NCBI GenBank assembly: GCA_009193035.1
Contig: SWDT01000081.1
Coordinates: 124,001-188,000, forward strand
Length of the DNA: 64,000 nt
From: Halicephalobus mephisto
Taxonomy: Eukaryota; Nematoda; Chromadorea; Rhabditida; Panagrolaimidae
Reading direction: 5' to 3'
The notes under the pieces were generated by a model. It saw only the letters and a program-made list of their open reading frames with translations, was not told the origin of the DNA and did no database searches. Position 1 is the first letter of the stretch. Every line of letters begins with the position of its first letter. This document shows, piece after piece, positions 46,020 through 58,026 of the stretch. A program made the position numbers and the translations under genes.

Positions 46020-46410
46020 CTAAAATTCCGGCTGAGACGATTTCGTAAGAATTTAAAATGTTTAATTTCTATAATTGGAATTTCAGAGAAAATTCTAGAA
46101 TCCTGTGGAAATTTCCAGTCTTCTGAAATTTCTTAGAAACTTCTGAAGTCTTCTAAAATCTCATGGAATCTAGTGGGAACTTTTGGAATTAATAAATAAA
46201 AAAGTCCCAAAATTCGTGCTGGGACGATTTCGTAAGAATTTAGGATTTTACAATTAGGCGTTTAGAGAAGATTCTGGAATCCCGTGGAAGTTTCTGAAGT
46301 CCTCTAGGATTTTTTGGGGATTTCTGAAATTCCCTAGAATCCAGTAGAAACTTTCGAAGTTATCTGGAAGTTCTCAAGAGTTGAAAAGTTCGTGTTGAGA
46401 CGATTTCGAA
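46020..46410. repeat. Degenerate intronic-type repeats with GACGATTTCGTAAGAATTT
   Basis: The block AAAATTC(C/G)(G)GYTG(A/G)GACGATTTCGTAAGAATTT occurs near 46020 and 46205, and a variant with GAGACGATTTCGAAATAA near 46388. Between copies lie TTCTGGAATCCCGTGGAAGTTTCTGAAG-like units. The same block ends repeats at 7438, 20540, 21840, 36295 and 51395. Confidence 0.6.
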
Positions 46411-48084
46411 ATAATTTTTATTTGTACAATAATATTATTCTTAATTAAAACCCCGAATTTAAAGGTCTAGCGAGTTCTAAAAGGTCCTGGAAATTAATAT
46501 GGAGATGACATCATAACAACTTTAATTTCCACTTTCTGTAATAATGTGGCGGTCTGGCTCCAGAAAGCGTTCCGTAAAAATTGGACGGAATTCGGACTGG
46601 ACACTAGGTAATCCCCGAAATGGGCCTTGGTTGATTTGAGCTGTCCAGAAGGAGTAAAGTTACTCGTGACAATTTTGATTCATCTCTCTTGTTTCAAAAG
46701 TGATGTTTATAGAGATGAAATGCTTCTTTCGGCCTTCATTAACTCTTTTCCTGATGGACTAGAAAGCCCATTGTCCCCAGAGTCTGCCACGAATTGACTA
46801 GTCTTTGTGGCTTTATATTTCTTAAATAATAATTATCTGAAATGAAAGAAATAAATGGAGCAAAATTAAAGGTGAATTTTTAAATTTAAAATTCATACTT
46901 TTTTAAGGACCGTTTTCGGAAACCTCATGGTTGCCTCAGGGCCGTTATTTCTGACCTCGAGTAACTTATTTATTGAATAATTTATCTTTCAGTCCCTGTG
47001 GGTCCTACGAAGAAGTACAAAATTTCCATTCTAAGAATCTGAGTGGATATCTTCGTGTCGAGAAATGGAGTATTGATTACCTCCTTAGTCCACTTTACTC
47101 TTGACGCGAAATTTGATTAAGTTTTTTATTAAAAAATTAAAAATTTTTTAAATTCTAAGAAATATTTTCTGAAACTTCTTTTTAAAAATTCCGAAGAAAT
47201 TTTTTTTCATTTTTTAAAGAATTTGAGTTCAAGGATATTTTTACAGATATCACGTGGCACGTACCCTAGAGAAATTTTGAAGGAGGATAGTATGCCAATT
47301 TCGGTCTTTTTCAATTTTTGGAAATTTAGAAACCCAAAAAACATAATTGTCTCTCTTTGGCGTTTTCTCAATTTCCATAACCTTAAAGGACAGACTCCAG
47401 AACTCCCTTCGTAGATGTCTGTAAATGACTAATTATAACTTTTCACCTTGTACCTATTATTTTTGGATTACGAAATTTAATCTCAGTGACTTGGTTTCCT
47501 CAGGTGCTAAAAGGTTATTTTTCTCGATGCAGCCCTTGTGGAATAATCGAAAATGGCGTCAGTTTTAGTTCTTTGTTTTTCCATCTAAGCCAGAAGAAAT
47601 GAAATCTTAGATACTTGTTATTAAAGACTCGATTATTTGCAAAAACTAATATTTTTGTTTTTCTTGCTAAGATATTTTGTGATTTTTTGTCTCACAGCGA
47701 AAACTTTTATAATTGCAATTGTTATTTTGTGTTTTTTTAATTTAAATTACTGTATGTTGTTGATCGTCGAAGATGACCTGCAATTTTGTATTTTTGCTGA
47801 ATTTCTTCGTAGAGATGAAAAATAGGGCCAACATGTGGAATCCTTGAAAATCCGCTAATTCGTCATTTTGTAATGCTTTCAAAAGTTTGGAGTTCATTTA
47901 TAAGGTGGATTATCTAGTATTTAGAAATGTGCAATTTAACGATGGCACAAGAGGTGGGAATATTTTGGAGGGACTTCATCAGATGTAATAAGGATAAAGA
48001 TAATATCTCAAAATATCAAAAATTGAGAATATTGGACACTACTCTTAGTTTTTCTATTTATTTTTACCAACAATTTAACGGCTT

Positions 48085-48470
48085 TAATAAACTCGAGGAT
48101 AGTGTCTAGAAAATCCATATCTTAAGATTTTTCGGACACTATTCAAAAGTTCATTGGAACTGATTTTTTGACCGCAATTTCCAGAGTTCGAACAAACTGA
48201 AGAATAGTGCCCAAGAAATCCAAGTTCCCTGATTTTCTGAACACTATCCACCTTTTCCATTGGAGCTGACCTTTTGAATCTTGGTTCCAATAATCCCAAT
48301 AATCTTAAGACTAGTGTTTAAAATATTCTCGTTTGTAGATTTTTGAACATTATCCACCTTCTTTATTGGAAGTGTTTTTAGTATTTTTACAGCTCCAATG
48401 AACTCAAGAATAGTGTCCAGAAAAATCATGTTTCCTGGTTTTCTGAACACTATCCAAAGTTAATTGTGAT
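48085..48470. repeat. Hairpin-forming tandem repeat array 1
   Basis: Units of about 105 bp begin GGATAGTGTC(C/T)AGAAAAT and continue to a near-complementary TTTTCTG(A/G)ACACTATCC, then a TCCATTGGAGCTG half that pairs with CAGCTCCAATGAA of the next unit. The clearest hairpin is 48409-48455: a 17-bp stem around a short loop. Starts are near 48099, 48203, 48310 and 48408. Confidence 0.7.
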
Positions 48471-49480
48471 TCATTTTCACTAATATCCGTTTAGATTACT
48501 TCTTGAATTTCCTAATTACCATTAAACATCACCTGTTTAACTCTCAACTGTATAAATTTAAAAATTCATGTATTCATATTCTCGAGAAAACCTTCGGTTA
48601 ATTTATTATTCGTTGCAATTGCCGTTTTCTTATTCCAAATCAGGATGGATTACATTCATGACGCAATTTTTTTAAAATATTTATTTTTCATCCAAACCAC
48701 AATCTTACATTAACTCGGAACCTCGAAAAACGGCTGTAGCAATTTTTCCTCCGGCAAAGAAGACCGGAAGAAACGCCAATTTGAACTTTGATGAATGGTT
48801 CTGAAGGCATCTCCAAGTTTGGACTGCCTTAACAAGATTCAATTTTACATTCAGATGGCTAGAGAGGTGCAGGAGTTGACTATGAACAAAATGTCCTCCA
48901 CAACGAACATATTTCTTGTAGTAAAAGTTTAATTTCTTAGAACTAAAAAATACTCATGGGACCCGTTTTCGAATTATGGGCCATATTGGAAGTTTTTTGT
49001 TCCCTTATTTCTTAACATCAAGCCTTAACGTATGAAATGTGGAAAAATGTATGATTTTTATATTTAAAGGATGTTTTGAAACTTATTTTTTGTTTTGATT
49101 CCTTGTGCCAAAATCGGCTTAAAATCCTTCATAAGGTGAAAATGAGCATCATGAGGATAGTGAATTCCCTAAATGCAGAATTACATTCAATTAGAATTCG
49201 AACCTGGGATTTCCCAATTAATTTTTTCAAAAAACTCTATTCTTTTATTTTCTCAAACTAGTGTTCTCCAAAGTCGCAAAAATTACGAAATTAACTATTT
49301 TGAAATTGTTTATTATAGTAACTTTAATGAGAAATATTGAATATTATTGGATTTCTGTTATTCGAGGAGTTTAACATTACTGCACCTCTCTAACAGTTAC
49401 ATTTATTAGGTTCTAAAACAATTATTTGCCTGACCTTTGAACCCCAGACTACCGTGTTTCCGGAATATTGCTATTCTGAA

Positions 49481-52400
49481 ATGTCAGAAAATTCCAAAAC
49501 AGTCTCGTTTTTGACTCCGAAAAACACATCAGAATCCTTAACTTTGCCAAATTTGAGGAAGGAAGAAGGAATTCGAGTTTGTATGGTTATTCACGGCCCC
49601 CACGCAATATCGGACAGACGGCCATCAAACTGCCCGTCCACCAGCTCAATGGCTTCTGTGGGACCTAATCAACAAGTTTCTGGACCTCCTCAAGTCCAAC
49701 AACAACAGTCCATGCCGGCCCTCTCCTGGCAACTGGGGTCAACCCCGTCCCCCGTCAAGAAAGCCATGCACGGACACAACTTCTCCGTCGACAGTGCCAC
49801 TTACCGAGAGATGATAGAACGAAGGAAGAGCTTCAGGAACAGAGGGTCATTAGTACGTTTTAATTTTTTAATTTAGTTTCTTAAATTTTAATCTTAAACA
49901 AAACCGATGAAATTTGTTCTCCAAAGGGTGTTTTTGATACAGTTTTAACAACGTTAGAAAAGTTTCAAAATATTTAAAAAATTTAAAAGTACTAAAAAAT
50001 TTTAAAAAACCAAATAGACAAAAAACCAGTTGAGGATTTGCTATCATGGACCTTATACTGTAATTAAAAAACGTCTTCGGTGGTAATCATCCTTCTGAAG
50101 ACCTGTCTTTTATCCTGGGATATATTTTTAACTTTGTCGAAAATAAGCTAAAAATATTTAAAAATCCATTCACAATTATTAAAAAGTTATAATTATATTT
50201 AAAAAACTAGAATTCTTTTATTTTGTATAATTTCTGAACATTAAATAAAATGATTTTTAACGAAAGATTCCTATCATCAAAGGAGATAAAAAACAGTAAT
50301 TAACCTTCTCCTTTGTGTATGGGTGGTGATAATCCTTCGTTTTGATTGTCTGATGTGGTTTGAAACTTTTTTGGCATGGAGTAGGACAACGCCAAAGAAA
50401 CACTTTTGATAAGAAATCTAAATCTTATCGTTTCCAGGGCCCTACAGTAGCCTCTGCTCCATCTGTCGAACAAGAAGACTACCGTACTCCTAGGCCTTCT
50501 GTGAGCTCGATCAAGAACGGAAAGAGCTTCGACCTCGGAGGGGGTCATGGGGGTCACGCTCATCTCGCCTACGAAACCAACGGACTCGTAAAAGTTTGTT
50601 TTTAATTATAAAGTTTAATTTCAAACAATTTTATTATTTTCCTGAGAATTTGGGATTAGTTTTTTTGAGCAAATTTAAATCTCGTTTGCTGGACAAATTT
50701 CGCAATTATCTTTGAATTTTCTTGGTTACTTTTTATCCCTCAGAAGGAATTATTTATTCAACCGTTTTTTGGAGAATTGGTGTACTTTCTGGTTTCCCAT
50801 TTGGGATTCCGTTTATTGGGGTCCATGGACCGAAGAAAAAAGTCCATTTGAGTGGCTTAGCGTCAGCTCAATTTAGGTCTAGTTAGGAAATTAATTTTTA
50901 CTTCGTAATCATTCATCTGCGGGTTAGAGTTACTCAAAGAAATGTGAATTTCCCTTAATCTGTTTTTTTATTTACAGCCACAGGAATTTTTCTGAAAGAC
51001 AAAGAATCTCTGTTGATTTTGTAATTTTTCCCGAAGCTAAAATCCCGCAGAAGCTTCTAGCATCTTTTTGGATTCTCGTGGAAATTTCGAAGTCTTAAAA
51101 TTTTTAGAATCTTTTGGACCTTCTTTGAAATGTCTGGATTGTTTTAAGTTTTTAATTTTGTAAAAGTTCATTGAGAATTTTAGAAATGCTTTGGAATTTC
51201 GTGGAAATTTTCAGAAACTTCTAAAATCCAATGGAAATTTTTGAAACCTCCTAATTTCATAGAATTTTCCAGAATCCAGTGGGAAAATCTAAATTCTAAG
51301 AGAAATTTACAGAATCTGCTAGAAATTTCCAAAATCTGAAGGAACTTTTAAAACATCTATAACCTCTAATTTTAAAACTTTAGAGGATTCTAAAAATTTG
51401 TATTGAGATAATTTCTTAATATTGTTCATTTTACATTTTTAAAAGAATGTGATTTCGGAGTTAAAAAAAACCTTTCGATATTTTTCGGAATTTTGAGAGG
51501 GTGAATTATCTCAACTCCCTTCCTTGTCTTCATGTGCTTATTTATGCACTTTTTATTCCCACTTTTTTCATGATGTAGACATCTCCTCAATATTCAGTCC
51601 GCGTTTATTTCCACTTCCCTATAAACTGTAGGACACGGACCGAACTATGTTTGAATTCCTCAAATCTAGAGACCGGACCCAATTTGCATCGCTTTCCGGC
51701 TTCACCAGTAGAGATTACCAGCTCTGCTCTCGATGTATCCATAATATTAATTTCTGAAAGAAAGAGCCCACTTGAAAGAACAAGTCAAAAGCTTTAAAAT
51801 AATCCATTGAGGGGTGTCATATCGACTTTCGAAGATGTTTATAGACAACTTCCTTAGGTCATTGCCCTTCTCGGAGTCAACACGTTGGATTGTGGAGAAT
51901 TATTTCTTTTAATTGGTTTTAGCAAACCATTTTATGAATGATATCTAAAAATATTTGAAATGGAGGATTTACAGATACTCTTATAGTATTTTTGAAGTTA
52001 TTTTTAGAAAATTGACAGCTCGAATAAACCCGAGGATAGTGTCCAGGAAATTAAAGTTTCCTGATTTTCTGAACACTATCCACCTTTTCCATTCGAGCTG
52101 ACCTTGTGAATCTTGATTTCGATAACCCCGGCAATCTTAGGAATAGTGGTTAGAAAATGTGAACGTTCGATTTTGAACACCATCCATTTCTCTAAAAAAA
52201 CTTCTCTTTTGGTGAATGGATGACTTTAATGAACAAAAAATTAGGAGCTCGAAAACTCATATCTTCAGATTTTTTTGGTATTATCTTATGATCAACTGAA
52301 GCTCTTTTGGATAACGACGACTCTAGTGAATAACACCTAAAAACCTCAAGAACAGAATTTCTAAGATCTTATATGGCTTCCTTATTCAAACTCTACTTTG

Positions 52401-55400
52401 CATTAACTTTAGCTTTCCCAAGAACTCAAAGATCAAATTCCTAAAGTTTTCGTTTCTAAATTATTTGGACATTATTGAAATTTTCATTGGAGTTGGCAAA
52501 ACCATTCTTAAAAACAACTTCAGTAAATCTCTGGATAGTGTCTGAAAAATCCCAATGTTTAAAGTGTTCGAATACTATCCACTGTTTCATCAGAACTAGC
52601 AAATTGTTATCGAAAAATAGTTCCAGTGAATCCAAGGATAGCGTTTAAGAAATTCATATTTTCAAATTCTCCAGACACTATTCATTATTTTTATCAGAGC
52701 TGTCAAAAGTATTATGAAAACAGCCCTAATAAATCTTGGAGTAATGTCTGAAACTGCTGACTTCTAAATTCCCCAGACAATCTCCGATATCCTTAGTGTA
52801 ACTGACTTTTTGATAACCAGCCTTCTGGGTATATGCTTTACTCTAAAAACGCCTCTCATCCGAAGCTATTCCCAGACTTAATCTCTCAAACTTTCCGAAT
52901 GTCTCAAATGTTTTGTACAATTGTTTATTTTTCATCTTTTGAGGTTCTCAGATTCTGTGTATCAAAAATTCCTTGGCCCAAAAGTGGTGCTAAAAGGAAT
53001 TTCTACTGGCCTTAACGAAGGGAAGCCCATTGCTGCTTAATTTCTCTTACTCATTGCCTAAGGTGCTTGGTTTCTAAATATTTAATATTCAACATTCCTT
53101 GGCCGAAAGTTGCTGTTTTCGTTCCAAAAACCAATTTCGTGGTTATTAGAAGGAGGGATGAAAATTTTAGCGGAAAAATAGCGGCCATAACAGCAGATCC
53201 AGCCGTGGCTCATCTCAAGGCCGAAATGGCTGCCGCGCAGCACTCGCGAGAACGCCGGGGGTCTTCCATCCAAGAGGTGCTTAATTTGATTAATTTTTAT
53301 CTTAATTCTTAAAAACCTAATAATCCAACTTCGGTCTCAACACGAAGAGTAGTTTCATTCTTACAGTATCTTTTACATATTCTGAATCTTTAATTTTTCT
53401 TGAAAGACACGCAAATTTAATTTTGAATTTTAAAAATTCTCTAAAAATAACAAAGTTATTGTTCTGGGATTAAATTAAAACCATTGTTCGTCTTGAGACC
53501 AAAGTTACTAAAATATCTGTTTCTTTACTAAAAGCTCATTATGCCAATTTTCGCAAGTCCAGTGACAGTTCAACAATCCAAATTCGGCATCAAAATGGCT
53601 ATGCTTTCTTCGAATTCCATATGCCAAGTGTGTAAAACTAAATTGAGGAAATAAAATCTAATTATTATTTTTAAAAAAACCATTAACATCTTTTGAGACG
53701 GATTTTTCGGATTAGTGTAGTATTTTAAAAAAGACAATTTACCATTTATCAATGCGTCTAGTTGAAATAGTCACGTATTTGACATTTAAAAAAATAAATT
53801 TCCAAAATTCATTTTTAAGAAAAATTTATAGAAATAAATTTAAAAGTGATAAATTTTAGAAAATAAAAACTGAGGAAATAAATTTTCAGAAGTTTCGAAA
53901 AAATACTCTAAAAACAAAATTTAAATGATGACTTTCGGAAAATAAATTCTAAAAAGTAATTTTTAGACAATAATTTAAAAAATGATAAACTTCGAATAAT
54001 ATGTTTTAAAAATCCCTTTCCAGGTGAGCGCGGATTTTCTTCGACTAAATGGATCGAGGCAGCAATTTCGAAACCTGCTATCGGCGAGGAAGAAGCTGGG
54101 CCAGATGCCCCCTGCCTACACGAGGATCGACTACAGTCATGACTCCATTGAATCCACCACCCCCAAGGTCCATCCGGTGATTACTGTAGAAGACACAGGT
54201 TCTCAGATGAACTTGAGTTTGAACAAAGTCAGTGTAGGGTCCCCGGGACTGGAGTCGAGGCAATCGTCCTTCGACAGGAGCGCGTTGATCGAGAATGGAG
54301 GTCTCCAACCGACCTCTGGAACAACCTTGACTGTGAACCAGACGATGAAGGGGCCTGGGGGTTTCAACAGACATAATTCAAGATACGGTGTCCCTATAGA
54401 TGAATCCGCAGTGAAGATGGTCTACAAGCAACGATCTCAGAGACTGAACACCAGAGTACAGATAACCGACAGATGTCTCGTTCTGGCTCTCGTCGGAATT
54501 TTTTTTATGGTTCTTGATGTCGAAATGTGTGGTCAAGCCGCCTTTGGCATCACAAAAGTATGTTCAGTGGACACTTTTATTTCGCAAAAGGTTGACAATC
54601 GAAATTCGAATTTTCAGAATCATCCAGCTTCTTTGATGTTTCGAGTTTTGGTAGGGTTCTCCACTCTGGCACTGTTAATTGAAATCGTCCACTACCACAT
54701 CAATGAAGTTTTGGTGAGTTTATTTTACCAATCAGCTCAAATTATAATTTGAATAATGTCTAAAGTTCTGATTTTTTAACTTCTGGAGATTTTTCGAACT
54801 TTTACTGCAACTAATCTTTAGATAATGAATTTTGCAGCTCTGACAAATTACGGGGTAGTGTTCAGAAAATTCATATTTCGTAATTTTTTAAACACTATCT
54901 GAGATCTTTATTAGAGATGTTAGATTTTTCTTCAAAAGAGTTCCAATGAGATGATGGATAGTGTCTATCTTTGTTTTAATCGGATCTTCTCAATTACTAT
55001 CCATTTTTTCTCTTTCAATAGTAACTAGTTCTTCTTTTGGTTACTCAAAAAAGAATTCCAATAAAGGTTGTGGATAGTGTTCAGGAAATTTGGAAGTTGG
55101 GATTTTTTGGACATTATCCAAGAAATTATTGGAACTGCTTTTTGGATGACTGATTTATTTTTTGAAATACATTTTTAGCTTGATCTCGTTGATTGTGGAG
55201 CAGATGATTGGAGAGTTGTCTTGACAGGAACCAGGATAATCCAATTCACAGCGGAATTCCTCATCTGCATGATCTGTCCGCTTCCATGGTCGTGGACGAT
55301 GAACTGGACCTTTATCGAGCCCTCCAGATACAGAGACCACGTGTTCTCTGTCAGACCCGTTCCTGTGGACAACATCATGTCGCTTTTCATGCTGGGGAGG

Positions 55401-57137
55401 GTGTATCTCATCGGGAGATTCAGCGTCCTTCACTCGAAGCAGTTCCAGGACGCCAGCACGAGGACTCTGGCGGCGTTGAACAGGATTCAAGTGAATTTTT
55501 CGTTCGTCATGAAGACTGTCCTGGATCAGAAACCTCTGGTGTTTCTGACCGTATTCACGTTGATATTTTGGATAGTGACTGCTTGGATCTTTGCACAATG
55601 TGAAAGAGTGGGAAGAGGCGAAGAACCCGCGATTCTGTACTCAAATGCTCTGTGGTTCATCGGTAAGTATTTTCGAAATAAACTCCAGTAAAAGATGAAT
55701 AGTACCCGAAACAATTGGAAATGAAGACATTCTGGACATTATTCATTAGTTCATTGAAGCTGTCAAAGCACTATTGAAAATCAGTTCCGAAGAAAGCAAA
55801 GAATATTGTCCATAGAATTCTTCTTTTCAATTTTTCGGGCACTGTTCAAAAAACAGTTCCAATACATGTCCTATGTAAAAACTCATTTTCAGCAATTTCA
55901 TTTATGTTAAATGGCTACGGTGATGTTGTTCCTAAGACCAATGCCGGCCGATTAGTGGCCATCGCCGTCGGCGTTATCGGCGCCATAATTTCCTCCATCC
56001 TCATCGCTGTCATCTCCAGGAAAATTCTGCTTTCACAAGGCCAACGAAACGTGAACAACTTCATGAACGACTCCAAACTGACCCAAAGACATAAGGATGC
56101 TGCTGCTAGGGTGCTTCAGAAGACATGGCACATTTACAAGTGCCTCCAATCAAATGACTCTCCTGATCACTTGCTCAGACAACACCAAAGAAAGTTCCTG
56201 AAGGCCATTCATGAGTAAGTTTTCTTTTTTAAATTGCAATGTTGTTCTAGTTTCGGGAGAAAAAGTAGAAAAAGTTCACAGACAACGAAAAAACACTAAA
56301 TTCACAGATTATGAACAGCAGGACAAGATTTATAAATAGGAGAGCGATATCTGTAGGTTGTGCAATATCTGGGAAACAGCAGATTCATAACAGGATAAAA
56401 AACTGACAATCATTCGCATACAACCATAAATATACTGTTTTTCATGCATTTCATAATGTACAAATTTTTGTACTTGCAGATTAAATTTACTACGTTTCAT
56501 ATATTTTGTATTTTACAAATTTTTGTGCTTATAATTTGAATCTACTTTTTCTTATATTTCGTACTTTACAGAAATCTTGCTGTTTACCAACTTGGGATCT
56601 TCTTTTTTAAATATATTTTATAATTTACAAATGTTTTTTCTGCTGTTTAACAACTGTAAATTCACTGTTTTATATATATTTTATTATTTATGAAGATTTT
56701 TAAATTATTTAGCAACTGAATTCGTTGTTTTCTATGCATTTTGTGGTTTATAGATGTTTTTCTACTGTTTGTCAACTGCGAATCCAGTTCCGTGCTATCT
56801 ATATAATTTATTTACCATTAATTTCCAGATTCCGCCGGATAAAGAACAAGATTCGCGTCTTTGGAGAGAGCACCCAGACATCTATGCAGCAGATGAACAG
56901 AGTAAGATTCCCTCAACAACGGTTTTACAGTTGTTTTAATTTCAGCTAATGACGGAGATGCATACTTCGATGCAACGTCTGGTGTCCGCCCAGGAAGAAA
57001 TGAAAGCCCAGATCGAAGTTCTCCAGAGGGCGATGCGGAATCATTTCGTCAATGCTCACGCCCAGGCCACAATCCCCAACCACTCCAGTCCCGTCCATGC
57101 CAACTCGACGACCCAACAAAGGTACTTGCCATTGTAG
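49481..57137 (+). CDS. Small-conductance Ca2+-activated K+ channel (SK/KCNL)
   Basis: Exons 49481-49852, 50438-50593, one ending at 53276 (start 53171 or 53182), 54024-54557, 54618-54713, 55179-55662, 55893-56214, 56829-56901 and 56946-57137. A long disordered N-terminus precedes S1 (LVLALVGIFFMVLDVEMC), S2 (FRVLVGFSTLALLIEIVHY), S3 (TRIIQFTAEFLICMICPLPW), S4 (NIMSLFMLGRVYLIGRFSVL), S5, the pore and S6 (LVAIAVGVIGAIISSILIAV). The calmodulin-binding part is clear: HKDAAARVLQKTWHIYK and LLRQHQRKFLKAIHE. SK channels give the Ca2+-gated afterhyperpolarisation. The filter reads MLNGYGDVVP where SK channels have SIGYGD. Exons 1-2 share phase 0, but exon 3 does not fit exon 2 in phase, so alternative N-termini or a missed exon are likely. 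Paralogue number among kcnl genes not determined. Confidence 0.88.
50594..53170. other. Longest SK-channel intron
   Basis: 2.6 kb. 51040-51420 holds degenerate TTCTAGAATCCAGTGG repeats ending in a TATTGAGATAATTTCTTAAT block. 52015-52770 is hairpin array 2. A GC-richer patch at 51520-51760 could be an internal promoter; no exon with good splice sites was found in it. The 60-codon ORF at 52833-53015 is unsupported. Confidence 0.45.
52015..52770. repeat. Hairpin-forming tandem repeat array 2 (SK intron)
   Basis: Same family as array 1. The best unit, 52034-52081, reads GGATAGTGTCCAGGAAATT, a short loop, then TTTTCTGAACACTATCC. Further starts near 52140, 52534, 52635 and 52740 give a period of about 100-105 bp with some decayed units between. 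Confidence 0.7.
53277..54023. other. SK-channel intron, AT-rich
   Basis: 747 nt with no ORF or repeat array that I can support; 53770-54010 is a run of AAATAAATTTTNNAAAA-like sequence. Confidence 0.35.
54825..55140. repeat. Hairpin-forming tandem repeat array 3 (SK intron)
   Basis: GGGTAGTGTTCAGAAAATTC near 54852 with AAACACTATCTGAG, GGATAGTGTCTATC near 54956, and GGATAGTGTTCAGGAAATTT near 55072 with GGACATTATCC. Same family as arrays 1 and 2. Confidence 0.6.
55680..55870. repeat. Hairpin-type repeat copies (SK intron 6)
   Basis: Two decayed units: TGAATAGTACCCGAAAC near 55696 with TTCTGGACATTATTCATTAG, and GAATATTGTCCATAGAATTC near 55801 with TCGGGCACTGTTC. Spacing again about 105 bp. Confidence 0.5.
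56215..56828. other. SK-channel intron with repeated TTTACAAATTTTTGT phrases
   Basis: 614 nt. Phrases such as CATATATTTTGTATTTTACAAATTTTTGTGCTT and its variants recur about every 60-70 bp from 56440 to 56780. No exon fits. Confidence 0.45.
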
Positions 57138-57336
57138 TTTCAGTTAGACTTGGCGGATTTGAAGATCCTCAGAGTCGAGAGTAAACATTTATTTCAGGGT
57201 AAATTTTACCGAGAATCCATAATCAATCTGGTAAAGCTCATAAATCGTTATTTCTTGAACAGTTTATTTGTTTGAATAGAGATCATTTGTTAAAAATAAA
57301 CTTCCCGTTTGCGAAGATTTTGGATTAAGGTGAAAA

Positions 57337-58026
57337 TCAAACAGACACCCCTGAGGGCATAAATCCGACGAACTTGTAGTCGAGATAGAGACAATTGTTG
57401 ATGACGGAGACTGTTTGGCCGTCGTTCTTGGCTCGACGGATGAGTTCTTCTGCAACACCATTCTCGAGCTGATCAGGGCAGAGATCACTGGCAACGAGAG
57501 AAGCGGCTTTATTTGCCTAGAATTGAAGAGTTCATATATCAATTTTCCGTGTATCTTTAAAATAATCCTATTACATTGTTTTAAGAGACATAACTTAATC
57601 ATAATCGTCGAGAAATTTGAGAAAAGTACAGAGAAAAGAGTGCTAGGAAGAGAGAGGAATAAAGAAGGTAGAGAAAATAAAATATCATTCAAAAGAGGAG
57701 ACGCAGAGAAAGGGATAATACTAAGATCAAACGTGGGTTATCAAAAAGATAGAAATAATATAAAACTAAAGTTGATCACGAGATATGCAGAGATTGTACT
57801 TTTTTTCGAAGGTACCGTTAAATAACTGATTATTTTCAGTTTTCCTAATTTTTGGGTTGCCTGGAGGGGTTTCCCTCTGGGTTTGTAGGAGGAGTTTTTA
57901 GATTTTGAGCAAACTTACGTTTAACAAAGCTAGGGCTAAATATGCTGATGCAGGACTTGGGATTTCCTCGATTTGTTTGTCGAGATGATCAAATTTGTCA
58001 GCTTCTTTCGAATTTTGACATCCCAT
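57337..58026 (-). CDS. Small MGC-start protein, probably myristoylated; unknown family
   Basis: Exons 58026-57919 and 57516-57337, 95 aa; donor AAC|GTAAGT and acceptor TTCTAG|GCA are both phase 0. The protein begins MGCQNSKEADKFDHLDKQIE: Gly2 with a Ser/Lys at 6-7 is a classic N-myristoylation site and Cys3 could be palmitoylated. Exon 2 encodes DQLENGVAEELIRRAKNDGQ and NCLYLDYKFVGFMPSG. I recognise no family. TTTTCAG lies 14 nt before the ATG, supporting trans-splicing. The 402-nt intron contains only AT-rich sequence and two short ORFs on the other strand. It ends 199 bp from the convergent SK-channel stop. Existence is supported by splice phase, context and codon quality; the function is inferred only as membrane-peripheral. 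Confidence 0.6.

Larger units (their letters stand above)
42943..49480. other. Gene-poor 6.5-kb region upstream of the SK channel
   Basis: The first 300 bp are the 3' UTR of the preceding gene. After that I see no ORF with support. It contains a perfect inverted repeat at 43308-43348, three diverged repeat units at 44490-44850, a 30-bp doublet at 45255-45314, degenerate TTCTGGAAT repeats at 45950-46420, and a hairpin array at 48085-48470. A GC-richer patch at 46530-46800 has no ORF; it could be promoter or a non-coding first exon of the channel gene. Confidence 0.5.

Noticed and set aside
48085..48470. CRISPR-like regular repeats
   Set aside because: Repeats are diverged, self-complementary and without unique spacers of fixed length, and the genome is clearly eukaryotic.
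49195..49215. tRNA-like GAATTCGAACCTGGGA
   Set aside because: It resembles a T-loop, but no matching acceptor or anticodon stems are present on either side.
57264..57692. 142-codon minus ORF overlapping the MGC-start gene
   Set aside because: It reads exon 2 of that gene in a different frame and continues through AT-rich intron; the spliced two-exon model is better supported.
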